Shown: positions 17,002-26,327, counted from the first letter of the stretch. The stretch: 64,000 bases of DNA from Rhizobiaceae bacterium (GCA_019635715.1 JAHBYY010000007.1:1-64000); one strand, 5' to 3'. Program-made: numbers and translations. The notes: generated from the sequence alone by a model not told the origin.

Positions 17002-18043
17002 TTGCAGGCTCCCGGTCGAACGGCACCACCGGCTGGCCGAAACGCGCCGAGCGGTAGGCGCCGAAGACCAGCCCGTAGGTCTTCAGGCTGTCCGCGCCGG
17101 ACGTCTCGGGCGTTCTGCCGGCGCGCATGCAATCGACCCAGTGCCGCTGGATGCGCGCGACGCTTTCCTGCGCCCCATGCCACGGCTTCTCCGACCAGTC
17201 GAACATGGCAGGCTCGACATCGATGCTTTCGGCCCGGCCATCGGCGAAGACGCTCATCCGGTAGGGCGGCGTCAGGCTGATGCTGCCTTTCGACCCTTCG
17301 ATATGCAGCGTCATCTCCGGGAAAGGGTCCGGATGGATCGGGCTGGCGTAGCTGCACTCGACGATGCTGGTGGCGCCGCCCTCGTGGCGCAGCATGGTGG
17401 TTGCCATGTCCTCGCCGCGAATGCCTTGCTTGACCGTGCGGGTCTGGCAGTACAGGCTCTCGACCTCGCCCATCAGGTAGCGCGCGACGTCGAGCATGTG
17501 GACGCCGAGGTCGAGCAGGACGAAGTTTTCCGCATCGGCCAGATAGGGCTGCTTGCCGTAGATGTCGTGGCCGGTGCGGAAGGAGACGCGCGCCCAGTTG
17601 AGCGTCCCGATCCGGCCGGAGTCCAGCACCTCCCTGGCGCGGCGGACGGGAGTCTGGAACCGGGTGTTTTCGTGCACCATCAGCGGCACGCCCGCCGCGC
17701 GGGCCTTCTCGACGATGGCGACACTCGCCTCCCAGGTCGGCGCCAGCGGCTTCTGCACGATCGTCGGAATCCCGCGGTCGACCGCCAGGCCGACCAGGAA
17801 GGCGTGGCTGTCCATCTGCGTGGCGATGTCGACGAAATCGAGCTTCGCCGTATCGAGCATCTCGGCGGCGTCGGCATAGGCGCGCTCGGCGCGGAAATCC
17901 GATGCGGCCGACGCGGCCTTGGCCGGGTCGAGGTCGCAGACGCCAGCAAGCGTCACGCCTTCCATGTCCGCCCAGGCGGCCAGATGGTTGCGTGCGAAGA
18001 AGCCGCAGCCGATCACGCCCACGCGCAATGTCTTGCCAGTCAC
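16994..18043 (-). CDS. Gfo/Idh/MocA-family oxidoreductase
   Basis: The 349-residue protein starts at a GTG (18041-18043) with GGAG 7 bases upstream. It opens with the Rossmann motif GVIGCGFFARNH and keeps the catalytic lysine of the family in QKPLAPT near residue 95, where EKP is more usual. Family members oxidise sugars, inositols or sugar acids with NAD(P). It lies between the RraA-like gene and the 2-hydroxyacid dehydrogenase in the same operon and probably oxidises the imported sugar or derivative. The substrate is not known. Confidence 0.88.
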   Translation of the reverse strand: MTGKTLRVGVIGCGFFARNHLAAWADMEGVTLAGVCDLDPAKAASAASDFRAERAYADAAEMLDTAKLDFVDIATQMDSHAFLVGLAVDRGIPTIVQKPLAPTWEASVAIVEKARAAGVPLMVHENTRFQTPVRRAREVLDSGRIGTLNWARVSFRTGHDIYGKQPYLADAENFVLLDLGVHMLDVARYLMGEVESLYCQTRTVKQGIRGEDMATTMLRHEGGATSIVECSYASPIHPDPFPEMTLHIEGSKGSISLTPPYRMSVFADGRAESIDVEPAMFDWSEKPWHGAQESVARIQRHWVDCMRAGRTPETSGADSLKTYGLVFGAYRSARFGQPVVPFDREPANG

Positions 18044-18091
18044 TTTCTATCTCCGGTTACGCGGGACCGAGGCCGGTCGGCTCGCGCTGGT

Positions 18092-18793
18092 TCAGTGGAT
18101 TTCCTCGTCGCGGCTGCGGCGCAGGATCTCGCGCATGGTCGCGCTGGTGAAGCCGGGCTTGCGCGCCGGACCGAGGACCAGCGCCTCGTTGCCGGTGACG
18201 CGGTCTATCATTTCCGGCAGGCGGGTCACCGCCTCGTGCGGGATGACGACCGCGCCGTGGAAGTCGGCATGGATGACGTCGTCATGGCCGGCGCACATGC
18301 CGAAGATGTTCACGTCGCACTTCATATGGGTCATGTGGATGTGACCGTGGCTCGGGGTCACCCGCCCGCCGATGATCTGGAAGCCCGGCGCCAGCATGTC
18401 GCAATCGCGGAAAGAGCCGTTGGTCACGCCGCCCTCGACGCCGAGTGCTGCGTGGACCGTGGTCTGCACCTCGCCCCAGAAGGCCCCGAAGCCGGGAACA
18501 TGGTCGAGGTCTTGGATGACGGCGATCGTCGGGATGCCGTCCGGCGCGACGTAGTCGTACCAATCCTCGCGCGGCGGGATCGGTCCGCGCGGCGGTTCCT
18601 TGGCACGGACGAAGCCGGTCCGGGCCAGGCCGACGATCGGTGCAAGCCTGCGGTCGACCGCCACCATCTGCTCGACGGTGAAGCCGTAGGAGCGGCTGTC
18701 GAACGACAGCAGTTCCAGCCCGTTGCAGATGGTGGGGGTATCCCACTTCTTGAGGGCGGCGAGATCGGCGGCGGTGAAGGGATATTTCGCCAT
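18092..18793 (-). CDS. RraA/HMG-aldolase family protein
   Basis: The 233-residue protein from MAKYPFTAADLAALKKWDTP belongs to the RraA-like family, which includes 4-hydroxy-4-methyl-2-oxoglutarate aldolases and oxaloacetate decarboxylases as well as the RNase E inhibitor. In a catabolic operon a class II aldolase or decarboxylase role on a 2-oxo acid is more likely than RNase regulation. The usual family GGxxRD-type metal motif is not obvious, which leaves the catalytic activity open. An alternative ATG at 18847 overlaps the upstream permease stop (ATGA) and would add 18 atypical residues. I prefer 18793 because the family homology starts there. Confidence 0.75.
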   Translation of the reverse strand: MAKYPFTAADLAALKKWDTPTICNGLELLSFDSRSYGFTVEQMVAVDRRLAPIVGLARTGFVRAKEPPRGPIPPREDWYDYVAPDGIPTIAVIQDLDHVPGFGAFWGEVQTTVHAALGVEGGVTNGSFRDCDMLAPGFQIIGGRVTPSHGHIHMTHMKCDVNIFGMCAGHDDVIHADFHGAVVIPHEAVTRLPEMIDRVTGNEALVLGPARKPGFTSATMREILRRSRDEEIH

Positions 18794-18843
18794 AGCGTAT
18801 GTCCTGTCGAGTAGGCCGGGTGGATGGTTGCCGGCCGGAAAGC

Positions 18844-19812
18844 TCATTCCACGCGAATCTTGCGGCGTTCCAGCCGTTCGGTGATCGCGGTGCGGCGACC
18901 GTCGACCCAGGCGGCAAGGAAGATGATCAGCGCCGCGACCAGCGGATAGAGGTAGGGGTCGGCGTTGAGCATCACGAGGCCGTTCTCAGTTGTCTGGACC
19001 AGCACCGCGCCGAAGATGCTGCCGAAGACGCCGCCGCGACCGCCGAACAGGCTGGTGCCGCCGAGAACCGCGGCGGCGATCACCGGAAACTCCTTCTGGT
19101 AGCCGAAGGTCGCGGACGCCGCGCCGATCTGCGAGACGGAGATGAAGGCGCCGATCGCCGCACAGACGCCGCAGATGCAGAAGACCGAGAAGACGATGCG
19201 GCGCACCGGGATGCCTGCCTTCTCGGCGGCGTGCGGATCGGCGCCGACGGCGTAGATCTGCCGGCCGTAGGGGGTCTGCGACAGGACGACCCAGCCGATC
19301 GCGGCGATGATCGCCAGGATCCAGATCGCATAAGGAACGCCGAACAACGCCGAGCGCCCCATCGTCTGGATCGTGTCGCTCTGGAACACCATGCGCGTCC
19401 CGGACAGGAAGAGCGCCAGTCCGCGGATGATGAACAGGGTGGCGAGCGTGACGATGAACGGGGCGATGTCGAAGCGGGTGATGAAGGTCGCGTTGACGGC
19501 GCCGAAGACAAGGCCGATCAGCAGCACAGCGGCGATGACGACGACCAGCGGCAGCCCCGAGAGATAGAGGCCCATCAGCACGGCGACCAGATACATGACC
19601 GAACCGATGGAGAGGTCGACGCCCTTCACCAGCAGCACGAAGGTCATGCCGATCGCCATGACCGCCACCGGGGCCGCCTGGTTGACGATGTTGCGGAAGT
19701 TCGCGACCGACAGGAAGCTGTCGCTCAACAGGCTCAGCGTGACGACGATGAGCCCGAACAGGATCAGCGGCGCGGCATTGAGGATCGCCAGCAGGAGTCT
19801 GTGATTGTTCAT
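18844..19812 (-). CDS. CUT2-type ABC importer permease of cluster B (distal)
   Basis: The 322-residue RbsC-like membrane protein has the family motif LLVKGVDLSIGSVM near residue 60 and AAVLGGTSLFGGRGG near 240, with about ten membrane segments. The ATG at 19812 is chosen; a TTG at 19830 overlapping the ATPase stop would add six residues. It is the second permease of this importer, the other being at 21339-22376, with the ATPase between them. That is the same permease-ATPase-permease architecture as cluster A but on the opposite strand and with diverged sequences. Confidence 0.87.
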   Translation of the reverse strand: MNNHRLLLAILNAAPLILFGLIVVTLSLLSDSFLSVANFRNIVNQAAPVAVMAIGMTFVLLVKGVDLSIGSVMYLVAVLMGLYLSGLPLVVVIAAVLLIGLVFGAVNATFITRFDIAPFIVTLATLFIIRGLALFLSGTRMVFQSDTIQTMGRSALFGVPYAIWILAIIAAIGWVVLSQTPYGRQIYAVGADPHAAEKAGIPVRRIVFSVFCICGVCAAIGAFISVSQIGAASATFGYQKEFPVIAAAVLGGTSLFGGRGGVFGSIFGAVLVQTTENGLVMLNADPYLYPLVAALIIFLAAWVDGRRTAITERLERRKIRVE

Positions 19813-19826
19813 TTCGCCGCCGTCTC

Positions 19827-21335
19827 TCAATCCCAGAGCGCGGCGCGCATCAGCGCCTCGCGGTCGAAGTTTTCACGGTCGAAGAACCCGCGCGGCTCGC
19901 CCCGGCTCATCACCATGATGCGGTCGGCCATGCCGATCAGCTCCTCGATCTCCGACGAGATCATGAGGACCGCCGCGCCGTTCGCCACGAGCTGGTTGAT
20001 GATCTTGTAGACCTCGTATTTCGCCCCGACGTCGATGCCGCGCGTCGGCTCGTCGAGGATGAAGACCTGCGGCGCGGTCAGCAGCCACTTGCCGATGACG
20101 ACCTTCTGCTGGTTGCCGCCGGAGAGCGCGCGCACCGCCGTCCGATCGATCGAGGCGGCCCGCACATGGACCTTCTCGCTCATCTCGCGGGCAAGCGCGG
20201 TGACATGCGCCGGCTTCAGATAGCTCATGAAGCCGGATGCCTGCTTGGGCAGCGACGGCAGCAGGATGTTCTCGGCGATGGAGGCTTCCATGACGAGGCC
20301 TTCGCCGCGGCGATCCTCGGTCAGGAAGGCGATGCCGGCATCCATGGCGGTGCGCGGCGAGCCCGCACGCAATCTCCGGCCGTTCACGCTGATCTCGCCC
20401 GCGGCATAGGGATCGAGGCCGAAGATGATGCGGGCGAGCTCGGATCGCCCCGAGCCCATCAGGCCCGAGATGCCCAGAACCTCGCCCGGATGGAGATCGA
20501 ACGAGATGTCGCGAACGATCCCCGGCTGCGACACGCCGCGAAGCGAAAGCGCGCTGCGCGAGGCGTCGCAATGCTTGTCACGCTCGGGGAAGAGATTGTC
20601 GATCGAGCGGCCGACCATCTGGGAGACGATGCGCTCGATCGAGGTCTGCGCGACCGGCTCGGTCGCGATCACCTGGCCGTCGCGCAGCACCACGATATCG
20701 TCGCAGAGCCGCATGACGTCGCCGAGAATGTGGCTGATGTAGATGATCGACATGCCCTGCGAGCGCAGCCGCTCGATGATCTCGAACAGCCGCTTCGATT
20801 CCGGCGCGGTCAGCGAGGTGGTCGGCTCGTCGAAGATGATCAGCTTGGCTTCGCGGGTCAGCGCCTTGGCGATCTCGACGAGCTGCCGCTCGCCCTGCGG
20901 GAGCCGGCTGACCGGCGTGCTGGGCGCCGTCTCCAGACCGACCAGCGCCAGCGCCTCCGTCGCCTTGCGGCGCAGCGCGCGCCTGTCGATCAATGGCAGC
21001 GGCCCGGCGCGCAGCGGGAAATGGTCGAGGAAGATATTCTCCTCGACGGAGAGGTTTTGGAACAGGCTCAGTTCCTGGTGGATGAAGGCGATGCCGAGCG
21101 CCTGCGCGTCGCGGGCGTTCTGCGGAGCGATCCCTGCGCCGGCCAGCTCGATGGTGCCCGAGTCCCGCTGCAGGATGCCTCCGACGAGGTTCATCGTCGT
21201 CGACTTGCCGGAGCCGTTTTCGCCGAGCAGGCCGAGCACATGGCCCTTCTGCACGTCGAAGCTGACGTCCTTCAGAACCTGGACGCCGAAGAAGCCCTTG
21301 TTCAGGTTGCGGACCGAGAGGAGAACGTCGCTCAC
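19827..21335 (-). CDS. CUT2-type ABC importer ATPase of cluster B
   Basis: The 502-residue protein has two ATP-binding cassettes: Walker A GENGSGKST near residue 38, signature LPQGERQLVEIAK and Walker B LIIFDEPT in the first half, and [20 protein letters not shown] and [14 protein letters not shown] in the second. It energises the two flanking permeases. Translation starts at a GTG 3 bases after the stop of the upstream permease, without room for a strong independent ribosome binding site, which points to translational coupling. The imported compound is unknown. Confidence 0.9.
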   Translation of the reverse strand: MSDVLLSVRNLNKGFFGVQVLKDVSFDVQKGHVLGLLGENGSGKSTTMNLVGGILQRDSGTIELAGAGIAPQNARDAQALGIAFIHQELSLFQNLSVEENIFLDHFPLRAGPLPLIDRRALRRKATEALALVGLETAPSTPVSRLPQGERQLVEIAKALTREAKLIIFDEPTTSLTAPESKRLFEIIERLRSQGMSIIYISHILGDVMRLCDDIVVLRDGQVIATEPVAQTSIERIVSQMVGRSIDNLFPERDKHCDASRSALSLRGVSQPGIVRDISFDLHPGEVLGISGLMGSGRSELARIIFGLDPYAAGEISVNGRRLRAGSPRTAMDAGIAFLTEDRRGEGLVMEASIAENILLPSLPKQASGFMSYLKPAHVTALAREMSEKVHVRAASIDRTAVRALSGGNQQKVVIGKWLLTAPQVFILDEPTRGIDVGAKYEVYKIINQLVANGAAVLMISSEIEELIGMADRIMVMSRGEPRGFFDRENFDREALMRAALWD

Positions 21336-21338
21336 GGC

Positions 21339-22376
21339 TCAGCTCCTGGCGACCATCTTGTGCCGCAGCACGTCGAGCAGCGCGGCGAACAGGATGACGG
21401 ATCCCTTGATGGCGAAGACCGACGACAGCGACAGACCCATCAGTTGCAGGCCGTTGTCGACGACACTGAGGAACAGCACGCCGAAGAAGACGCCGAGGAC
21501 GCGTCCGGTGCCGCCGAACAGGCTGACGCCGCCGATCACGGTCGCGCCGATGATGTCGAGGAGGATGCGCTGGCCGAGGATCGGCATGCCCGCCTCAAGG
21601 CGGGCGGTATAGATGATGCCGGCGATCGCCGAGCAGATGCCGGAGATGACGAAGGTCCAGACGATGACGCGGCGGACCGGGATGCCCGAGACGAGCGCCG
21701 CGCGCGGGTTGAACCCGACAGCCACGATCCATCGTCCGAAGACGGTGCCGGTGAGCAGGAAATGCGTTCCCAATCCGATCAGAACGGCGGCGATGCCCGC
21801 ATAGGGGATGCCGAATATGCCGCCATAGCCGAGCTGGACGAAGCTGCCGGGCAACGAGCCGATGCTCGAACCGGAAGCGGTGTGGAGCGCCGTGTACCAG
21901 ATCGCCGCGCCGCTGAAGAACATCATCGTGGTCAGCGTGACGAGGAAGGACGGCATCTCCATATAGGCCGTGCAGAAGCCGTTGAGCAGGCCGAAAGCAA
22001 TGCCGATCGCGAGGATCACGACGATGGCGACGATCGTCGCCATCGGGCTTCCGGCCATGTAGCCGCCCTGCGCGGTGATGATGGAGGCCCCGACGACGCA
22101 GGACAGCGCCATGATCGAGGTGGCGGACAGGTCGATCTGCGCCACCATGAGGACGAGCATCAGTCCCATCGCGGCGATGAACAGCGGGATGACCTGAAGC
22201 AGGATTGCGACGAGGTTCGTCCTGGAGAGGATCTCCGGGACGAAGGGCCAGACGGCCAGGACGTAGAGGATCGTCAACGCGAAGACGAGATATCCCGACG
22301 AGATCGCCCTCTGCAGGATCTGGAGAGGGCGAAGGCCGCCCCCTCCGACACGCGTGTCTGCTGTGCTGTTGCTCAC
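21339..22376 (-). CDS. CUT2-type ABC importer permease of cluster B (proximal)
   Basis: The 345-residue RbsC-like protein starts at a GTG. A cytoplasmic N-terminus of about 25 residues is followed by roughly ten membrane segments. The usual GxIDLSVG motif appears as MVAQIDLSATSIM near residue 80, a variant form. The coupling stretch TVIGGVSLFGGTGR is conserved near 285. It follows the binding-protein gene by 47 bases and precedes the ATPase by 3 bases. The pair with the permease at 18844 suggests a heterodimeric channel. Confidence 0.87.
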   Translation of the reverse strand: MSNSTADTRVGGGGLRPLQILQRAISSGYLVFALTILYVLAVWPFVPEILSRTNLVAILLQVIPLFIAAMGLMLVLMVAQIDLSATSIMALSCVVGASIITAQGGYMAGSPMATIVAIVVILAIGIAFGLLNGFCTAYMEMPSFLVTLTTMMFFSGAAIWYTALHTASGSSIGSLPGSFVQLGYGGIFGIPYAGIAAVLIGLGTHFLLTGTVFGRWIVAVGFNPRAALVSGIPVRRVIVWTFVISGICSAIAGIIYTARLEAGMPILGQRILLDIIGATVIGGVSLFGGTGRVLGVFFGVLFLSVVDNGLQLMGLSLSSVFAIKGSVILFAALLDVLRHKMVARS

Positions 22377-22423
22377 GTACCTGACCGATGTCTGCTAGCC
22401 GATGATGACCCGTGGCGAACGGC

Positions 22424-23428
22424 TCAGGGGTTCTTTTCCTTCCACACGTGGTAGCCCCACATCTCTTCGCGCTGCGCCTCGAGCTGATCCTGGCTGATGG
22501 CGAAGCCCGGGTCGATCAGAAGCTTGTCGACTTCCTTGCCGGCCCAGATGTCCTCGAAGGCCTTGTAGGCCAGATCGACCTCGAAGAAGAGGTTCTGCAC
22601 GCCGTTGACGTCCATGTAGCCGTCGGCGAGCAGCTTGTAGCCGTTCTGGTCGCCGTCGAAGCCGGCGAAATAGACATGGCCGTCCTCGCCGGTCTTGTGC
22701 CACTTGCCGGCCGACTTCAGAACCTGCTCGATGACAGCGTCCTGCGAGTCCGACGGCGAGACCAGGAAGTTGATGTCGGGATTGGCCTGGATGGCGTTGG
22801 TCAGGCCCGAGAACGCCTTGTCGGCGTTCCACTCTGTGGCGATGCGGGCCACCACCTCGATGATGTCCGTATTCTTGTCGAGGATGTCCATCGCGCCGTC
22901 GCGGCGCTGCACGGCGTTGTTGTCGCCGAGATCGCCGATCATCACGGCGGCCTTGTACTTGCCGCCCTTGGCGCGGACGAGGTCGACCAGCTTCTGCACC
23001 GTGAGCTGCATGATCGCGCGATTGTCGGCCTGGATGGCGATGTACTTGCCGTCGTTCTCGGCCGGCGGACGGTTGAAGAACACGATCGGGATTCCGGCCT
23101 CGTTGGCGGCGCGGATCGCCGGAATGGCGGCGTTGCTGTCGGTCGGGATCATGACGATGCCGTCGACCTTGCGCTCGATCATCGCCTTGACCTGGTCGTT
23201 CTGACGGTTCTGGTCGCGGTTCGAGATGTTCTCGAGGATCGTCCAGCCGGCCTTCTCGGCCTTCGCCTTCATGATCGAGTTCGAGGTGATCCAGAAATCG
23301 GAATCGAAGGCATCGAACATCAGCGCGATGGTGCGCCCCTCGGCCATCGCCGGACGGGCGAAGCTGGCCCCGCTGGCGACTGCGATGACGCTCATCGCGC
23401 TGACAAGAAACTCACGACGTTTCAACAT
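22424..23428 (-). CDS. CUT2-type periplasmic sugar-binding protein of cluster B
   Basis: The 334-residue protein begins MLKRREFLVSAMSVIAVASG, a twin-arginine-like or Sec signal ending near PAMAEG, followed by a type I periplasmic-binding fold (FDAFDSDFW, DGIVMIPTDSNAAIPAIRAA, FFNRPP). It would capture the substrate and deliver it to the importer genes that follow. AGGAGGAAAG precedes the ATG at 23428; an upstream in-frame extension to 23491 is not needed. It is the first gene of operon B and diverges from the GntR regulator, with a GntR-type operator between them. Confidence 0.9.
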   Translation of the reverse strand: MLKRREFLVSAMSVIAVASGASFARPAMAEGRTIALMFDAFDSDFWITSNSIMKAKAEKAGWTILENISNRDQNRQNDQVKAMIERKVDGIVMIPTDSNAAIPAIRAANEAGIPIVFFNRPPAENDGKYIAIQADNRAIMQLTVQKLVDLVRAKGGKYKAAVMIGDLGDNNAVQRRDGAMDILDKNTDIIEVVARIATEWNADKAFSGLTNAIQANPDINFLVSPSDSQDAVIEQVLKSAGKWHKTGEDGHVYFAGFDGDQNGYKLLADGYMDVNGVQNLFFEVDLAYKAFEDIWAGKEVDKLLIDPGFAISQDQLEAQREEMWGYHVWKEKNP

Positions 23429-23541
23429 CAATCTTTCCTCCTGTTGCTGACCCCGGACCACACCGGCGCTCCTCACGAACCAAACCGCCAAGCCTGCGGC
23501 GGAAATCAGTCCTTGTGTTAGCCTATTAGCGGGTTATAAGG

Positions 23542-23552
23542 TTGTCTGACAA
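23542..23552. promoter_or_regulatory. GntR/FadR-subfamily operator TTGTCTGACAA
   Basis: TTGTCTGACAA is a perfect 5+1+5 palindrome and fits the TnGTnnnACnA pattern known for FadR/FCD-type GntR regulators. It lies in the 213-base region between the binding-protein start (23428, minus) and the GntR gene (23642, plus), close to a TTATAA stretch. Control by the adjacent regulator is the natural inference. Confidence 0.75.
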
Positions 23553-23641
23553 GTGGGTTCCTCGTCGAATGAAACGGCCTCCGCCAATATGCCATTTTGA
23601 TCTATTGTCCCGATCGTGATGGGCGGGGCGGGAGCAGTTCG

Positions 23642-24409
23642 ATGACGGAGAGCTACGAGGACAGTGTCGGGCATCTCGCGAGGGCGCCGCAGTTGCCCTC
23701 CCGAATTGCCAGCGTGCTGACTTCGGAGATCGTTCAGGGCCTATTGAAGGCGGGCGACCGGCTGCCGACCGAACAACATCTGGCCGAACGGTTCGGGGTG
23801 AGCCGCAGCGTGGTGCGCGAGGCGATCGCCCGGCTGCGCTCCGACGGCGTGGTACAGGCGCGGCAGGGCGTCGGCGTCTTCGTGCTGGGCATACAGGAAT
23901 CCGCGACGCTGCGCATCGACGCGGAGCTGCTCAGCGACCGCAAGGTCTTCCAGTCCGTCTTCGAACTGCGCGCCATCCTGGAGACGCGCGGCGCCGGACT
24001 CGCCGCGGTGCGCAGCAGCGACGCCGACATCGCCGCCATGACCGCGGCCATCGGGCGGATGCCGCGCGAGCAGGGCGTCTGGGGCGAACAGGGCGTCAAC
24101 GCCGACATGGATTTCCATCGCGCCATCGCCAGCGCCAGCGGCAACCCGTACATCGCGTCGATCGTCAGGATGCTGACGGTCCGGATGCGCGAAAGCATCA
24201 TGTTCCTGCGCCAGAACATGAGCGATCCGGCCTCGGATCTGTGGAGCACCAACATCAAGGAACATACCACCATCCTCGATGCGATCGTGCGCCGTTCGGC
24301 GCGCGACGCGCGCGGGGCGATGCGCGTCCACATTTCGAACGCCGCCCGCCGCCTCGGCTATCCCCTCCACGAAGAGGTGCTGAGCCCCGAAGAGGCGTTC
24401 GGCGGCTGA
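23642..24409 (+). CDS. GntR-family (FadR/FCD) transcriptional regulator of cluster B
   Basis: The 255-residue protein has a winged helix near residues 20-85 (LPTEQHLAERFGVSRSVVREA, then a VVQARQGVGVFV wing) and a C-terminal helical FCD effector domain with the expected histidines (for example DFHRAIA near 159). It would repress the divergent importer operon and possibly its own operon with the SDR and TIM-barrel genes. ATG 23642 is chosen because of GGGAG 9 bases upstream; a longer frame from 23597 adds nothing conserved. The likely inducer is an acid or sugar acid, as for most FCD proteins; this is an inference. Confidence 0.9.
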   Translation: MTESYEDSVGHLARAPQLPSRIASVLTSEIVQGLLKAGDRLPTEQHLAERFGVSRSVVREAIARLRSDGVVQARQGVGVFVLGIQESATLRIDAELLSDRKVFQSVFELRAILETRGAGLAAVRSSDADIAAMTAAIGRMPREQGVWGEQGVNADMDFHRAIASASGNPYIASIVRMLTVRMRESIMFLRQNMSDPASDLWSTNIKEHTTILDAIVRRSARDARGAMRVHISNAARRLGYPLHEEVLSPEEAFGG

Positions 24410-24480
24410 GTTTCCAGAGACTTGAACCCAGCGGTGGCCGAGGCGGCGCCCGCGCTGCCGCGAGCCGGAGGATTGAGCTG

Positions 24481-25254
24481 ATGAATGAGACGAGGGCCGG
24501 AAGCCCCGGGACCGCGGTGGTGACCGGTGCCGCATCGGAACGCGGCATCGGCAGAACGGTGGCGACGCGCCTTGCCGCCGGCGGCTGGAATCTCGGTCTG
24601 ATCGATCGCGACGGCGAGGCCGTTCGATCGCTGGCCTCGGAACTCTCCGATCGCCACGGCGTGCGTATCAGCGCGGCGGCGACCAGCATCGCCGACGAGG
24701 CCGGCGTGGACGAGGCCGGCAGGCGTTTCGAGGCCGAACTTCCCGCGATGACCGCCGTGATCAACATCGCCGGCATCAGCGATCCGACGCCTTTCACGCA
24801 GACCAGCGTCGAGCGCTGGAACAACGTTCTCAACATCAACGCGACCGGCACCTTCATCGTGACGCGGCGCTTCCTTCCCGGCATGCTGGAGCGCCGCTAC
24901 GGCCGCATCGTCAGCCTGTCGTCGACGGCCGCGCAGAGCGGCGGCGGCACCTACAGCGCGGCCGCCTATGCGGCGGCGAAATGCGCGATCGAGGGCATGA
25001 CGCGCGGCCTCGCCATCGAGGTGGCCGGCAGGGGCGTCACCGCCAACGCGATCGCGCCTGCGATCATCGATACCGACATCATGGGCGGCCGCATCACCGA
25101 GGACCGCATGGACTATTTCACCTCGCGCCTGCCGGTCGGCCGATTGGGGAAGGTGAGCGAGGTGGCGGCGCTGATCGAGTTCCTGATCGGCGAGGAGGCC
25201 GGCTTCATCACCGGCGCGACCTACAACATCAATGGCGGGGCGAGAATCGGATGA
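24481..25254 (+). CDS. SDR-family oxidoreductase of cluster B
   Basis: The 257-residue short-chain dehydrogenase has TGAASERGIG near residue 15 for the cofactor, NIAG near 94 in place of the usual NNAG, the catalytic serine in SLSSTAAQ near 145 and YAAAK near 163. It would oxidise a hydroxyl group of the imported compound. GGAGG lies about 10 bases before the ATG. It sits 71 bases after the GntR gene, and its stop overlaps the next start (ATGA), so the regulator, SDR and TIM-barrel genes probably form one transcript. Confidence 0.87.
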   Translation: MNETRAGSPGTAVVTGAASERGIGRTVATRLAAGGWNLGLIDRDGEAVRSLASELSDRHGVRISAAATSIADEAGVDEAGRRFEAELPAMTAVINIAGISDPTPFTQTSVERWNNVLNINATGTFIVTRRFLPGMLERRYGRIVSLSSTAAQSGGGTYSAAAYAAAKCAIEGMTRGLAIEVAGRGVTANAIAPAIIDTDIMGGRITEDRMDYFTSRLPVGRLGKVSEVAALIEFLIGEEAGFITGATYNINGGARIG

Positions 25255-26297
25255 TACCTTCGGAGCTCAAGGGGGAGGTCCGCTACCCGGAAGGCGACCG
25301 CCATGCCGGCAGGATCTATGGGCGGCACGAGGCCGGCGCGATCCTTTCGGCGGTCGACCTGCCGTTGAAACTGCCGCACAGCCCGGCCGACTGGCCGGTC
25401 GCCGCGGCCATGCTGCAGTTCAACCCGACGACGCCCGCCGGGCTCACGGTGCGCCAGGCTGGCCCCGAATACTGGCACCGCCAGCTCCGGCAGATCGCGC
25501 GCGAGGGCTTCAACAGCGTCGAGATCCCGAGCGCCTGGCTGCCGATCGGCGAGATGGACGGCGCGGAGCGCGCCGCGCTGAAGGCCGTCTGCGCCGATCT
25601 CGGCCTTGCCATCTGTGCCACGTCGGTGGTGCGCAAGAGCATCGCCGAGCACGGCAAGGAGAAGGAGCATCTGGACCTGACGATGCGCGCCATCGACGCC
25701 GCCGCCGAGGTCGGCTCGCCACTGGTCTGCCTCGGCCTGCATCTCGCCCTGCCGCCGAGCCAGCTCGACGCGACCTGGTTCTGGACCGTGCCGTTTCAGA
25801 TCAACGGCGACGATGTCGACGAATGGAAGCGTTCGGCTGCGACGTTCCGGGAGATCGGTGCCTATGCCGCCTCCGTCGGCGTCGAGATCTCGCTGGAACT
25901 TTACGAAGGGACCTATCTCGGCACGGCAGACGGCGCGGTGGCCTTCCTGCACGAGGTCGGACACGACAATGTCGGCATCAATCCGGACATCGGCAACCTC
26001 GTCCGCGCCCAGTGCGACATCGAGCCCTGGGAGGCGATGGCGATCAAGACGCTGCCCTACGCGAACTACTGGCATGTGAAGAACTACGCGCGTTCGGAAT
26101 ACATGGAGAAGGGCATCTACCTCTCGACGCCGTCTCCGATGATCAGCGGCATCATCGACTATCGGCGGGCGCTCGCCTTCGCCGTCGCGCACGGCTTCAA
26201 GGGCGCCATCCTGTGCGAAAACTACGGCGGCGACGGGCTCTCCGTCTCGGCCGAGAATGCCCGCTACGTCCGCACCCTTCTCGATCGCCTCGGCTAG
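25251..26297 (+). CDS. Xylose-isomerase-like TIM-barrel protein (sugar-phosphate isomerase/epimerase family)
   Basis: The 348-residue protein belongs to the AP-endonuclease-2-like TIM-barrel family, which contains sugar isomerases, epimerases and myo-inosose dehydratase. Candidate metal ligands are the glutamate in SLELYEGT, the aspartate in NPDIGNLV, the histidine in YWHVKNY and the glutamate in LCENYGGD. It would isomerise or dehydrate a keto-sugar made by the SDR. Its ATG overlaps the SDR stop. The stop codon TAG is the first three bases of a TAGAGC-ended palindrome at 26295-26327. Confidence 0.85.
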   Translation: MIPSELKGEVRYPEGDRHAGRIYGRHEAGAILSAVDLPLKLPHSPADWPVAAAMLQFNPTTPAGLTVRQAGPEYWHRQLRQIAREGFNSVEIPSAWLPIGEMDGAERAALKAVCADLGLAICATSVVRKSIAEHGKEKEHLDLTMRAIDAAAEVGSPLVCLGLHLALPPSQLDATWFWTVPFQINGDDVDEWKRSAATFREIGAYAASVGVEISLELYEGTYLGTADGAVAFLHEVGHDNVGINPDIGNLVRAQCDIEPWEAMAIKTLPYANYWHVKNYARSEYMEKGIYLSTPSPMISGIIDYRRALAFAVAHGFKGAILCENYGGDGLSVSAENARYVRTLLDRLG

Positions 26298-26327
26298 AGC
26301 GATCCAGCTTTCGCAGGAATTGCTCTA
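26295..26327. repeat. TAGAGC-ended short palindrome overlapping a stop codon
   Basis: TAGAGCGATCC (26295-26305) is mirrored by GGAATTGCTCTA (26316-26327), with 10 of 12 bases pairing around a short loop. There is no T run, so it is not a classical terminator. Short repeats with TAGAGC ends are widespread in rhizobial genomes from general knowledge. The first TAG is the stop of the TIM-barrel gene. The same ends occur on the 301-base element at 52618-52918. Confidence 0.65.
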
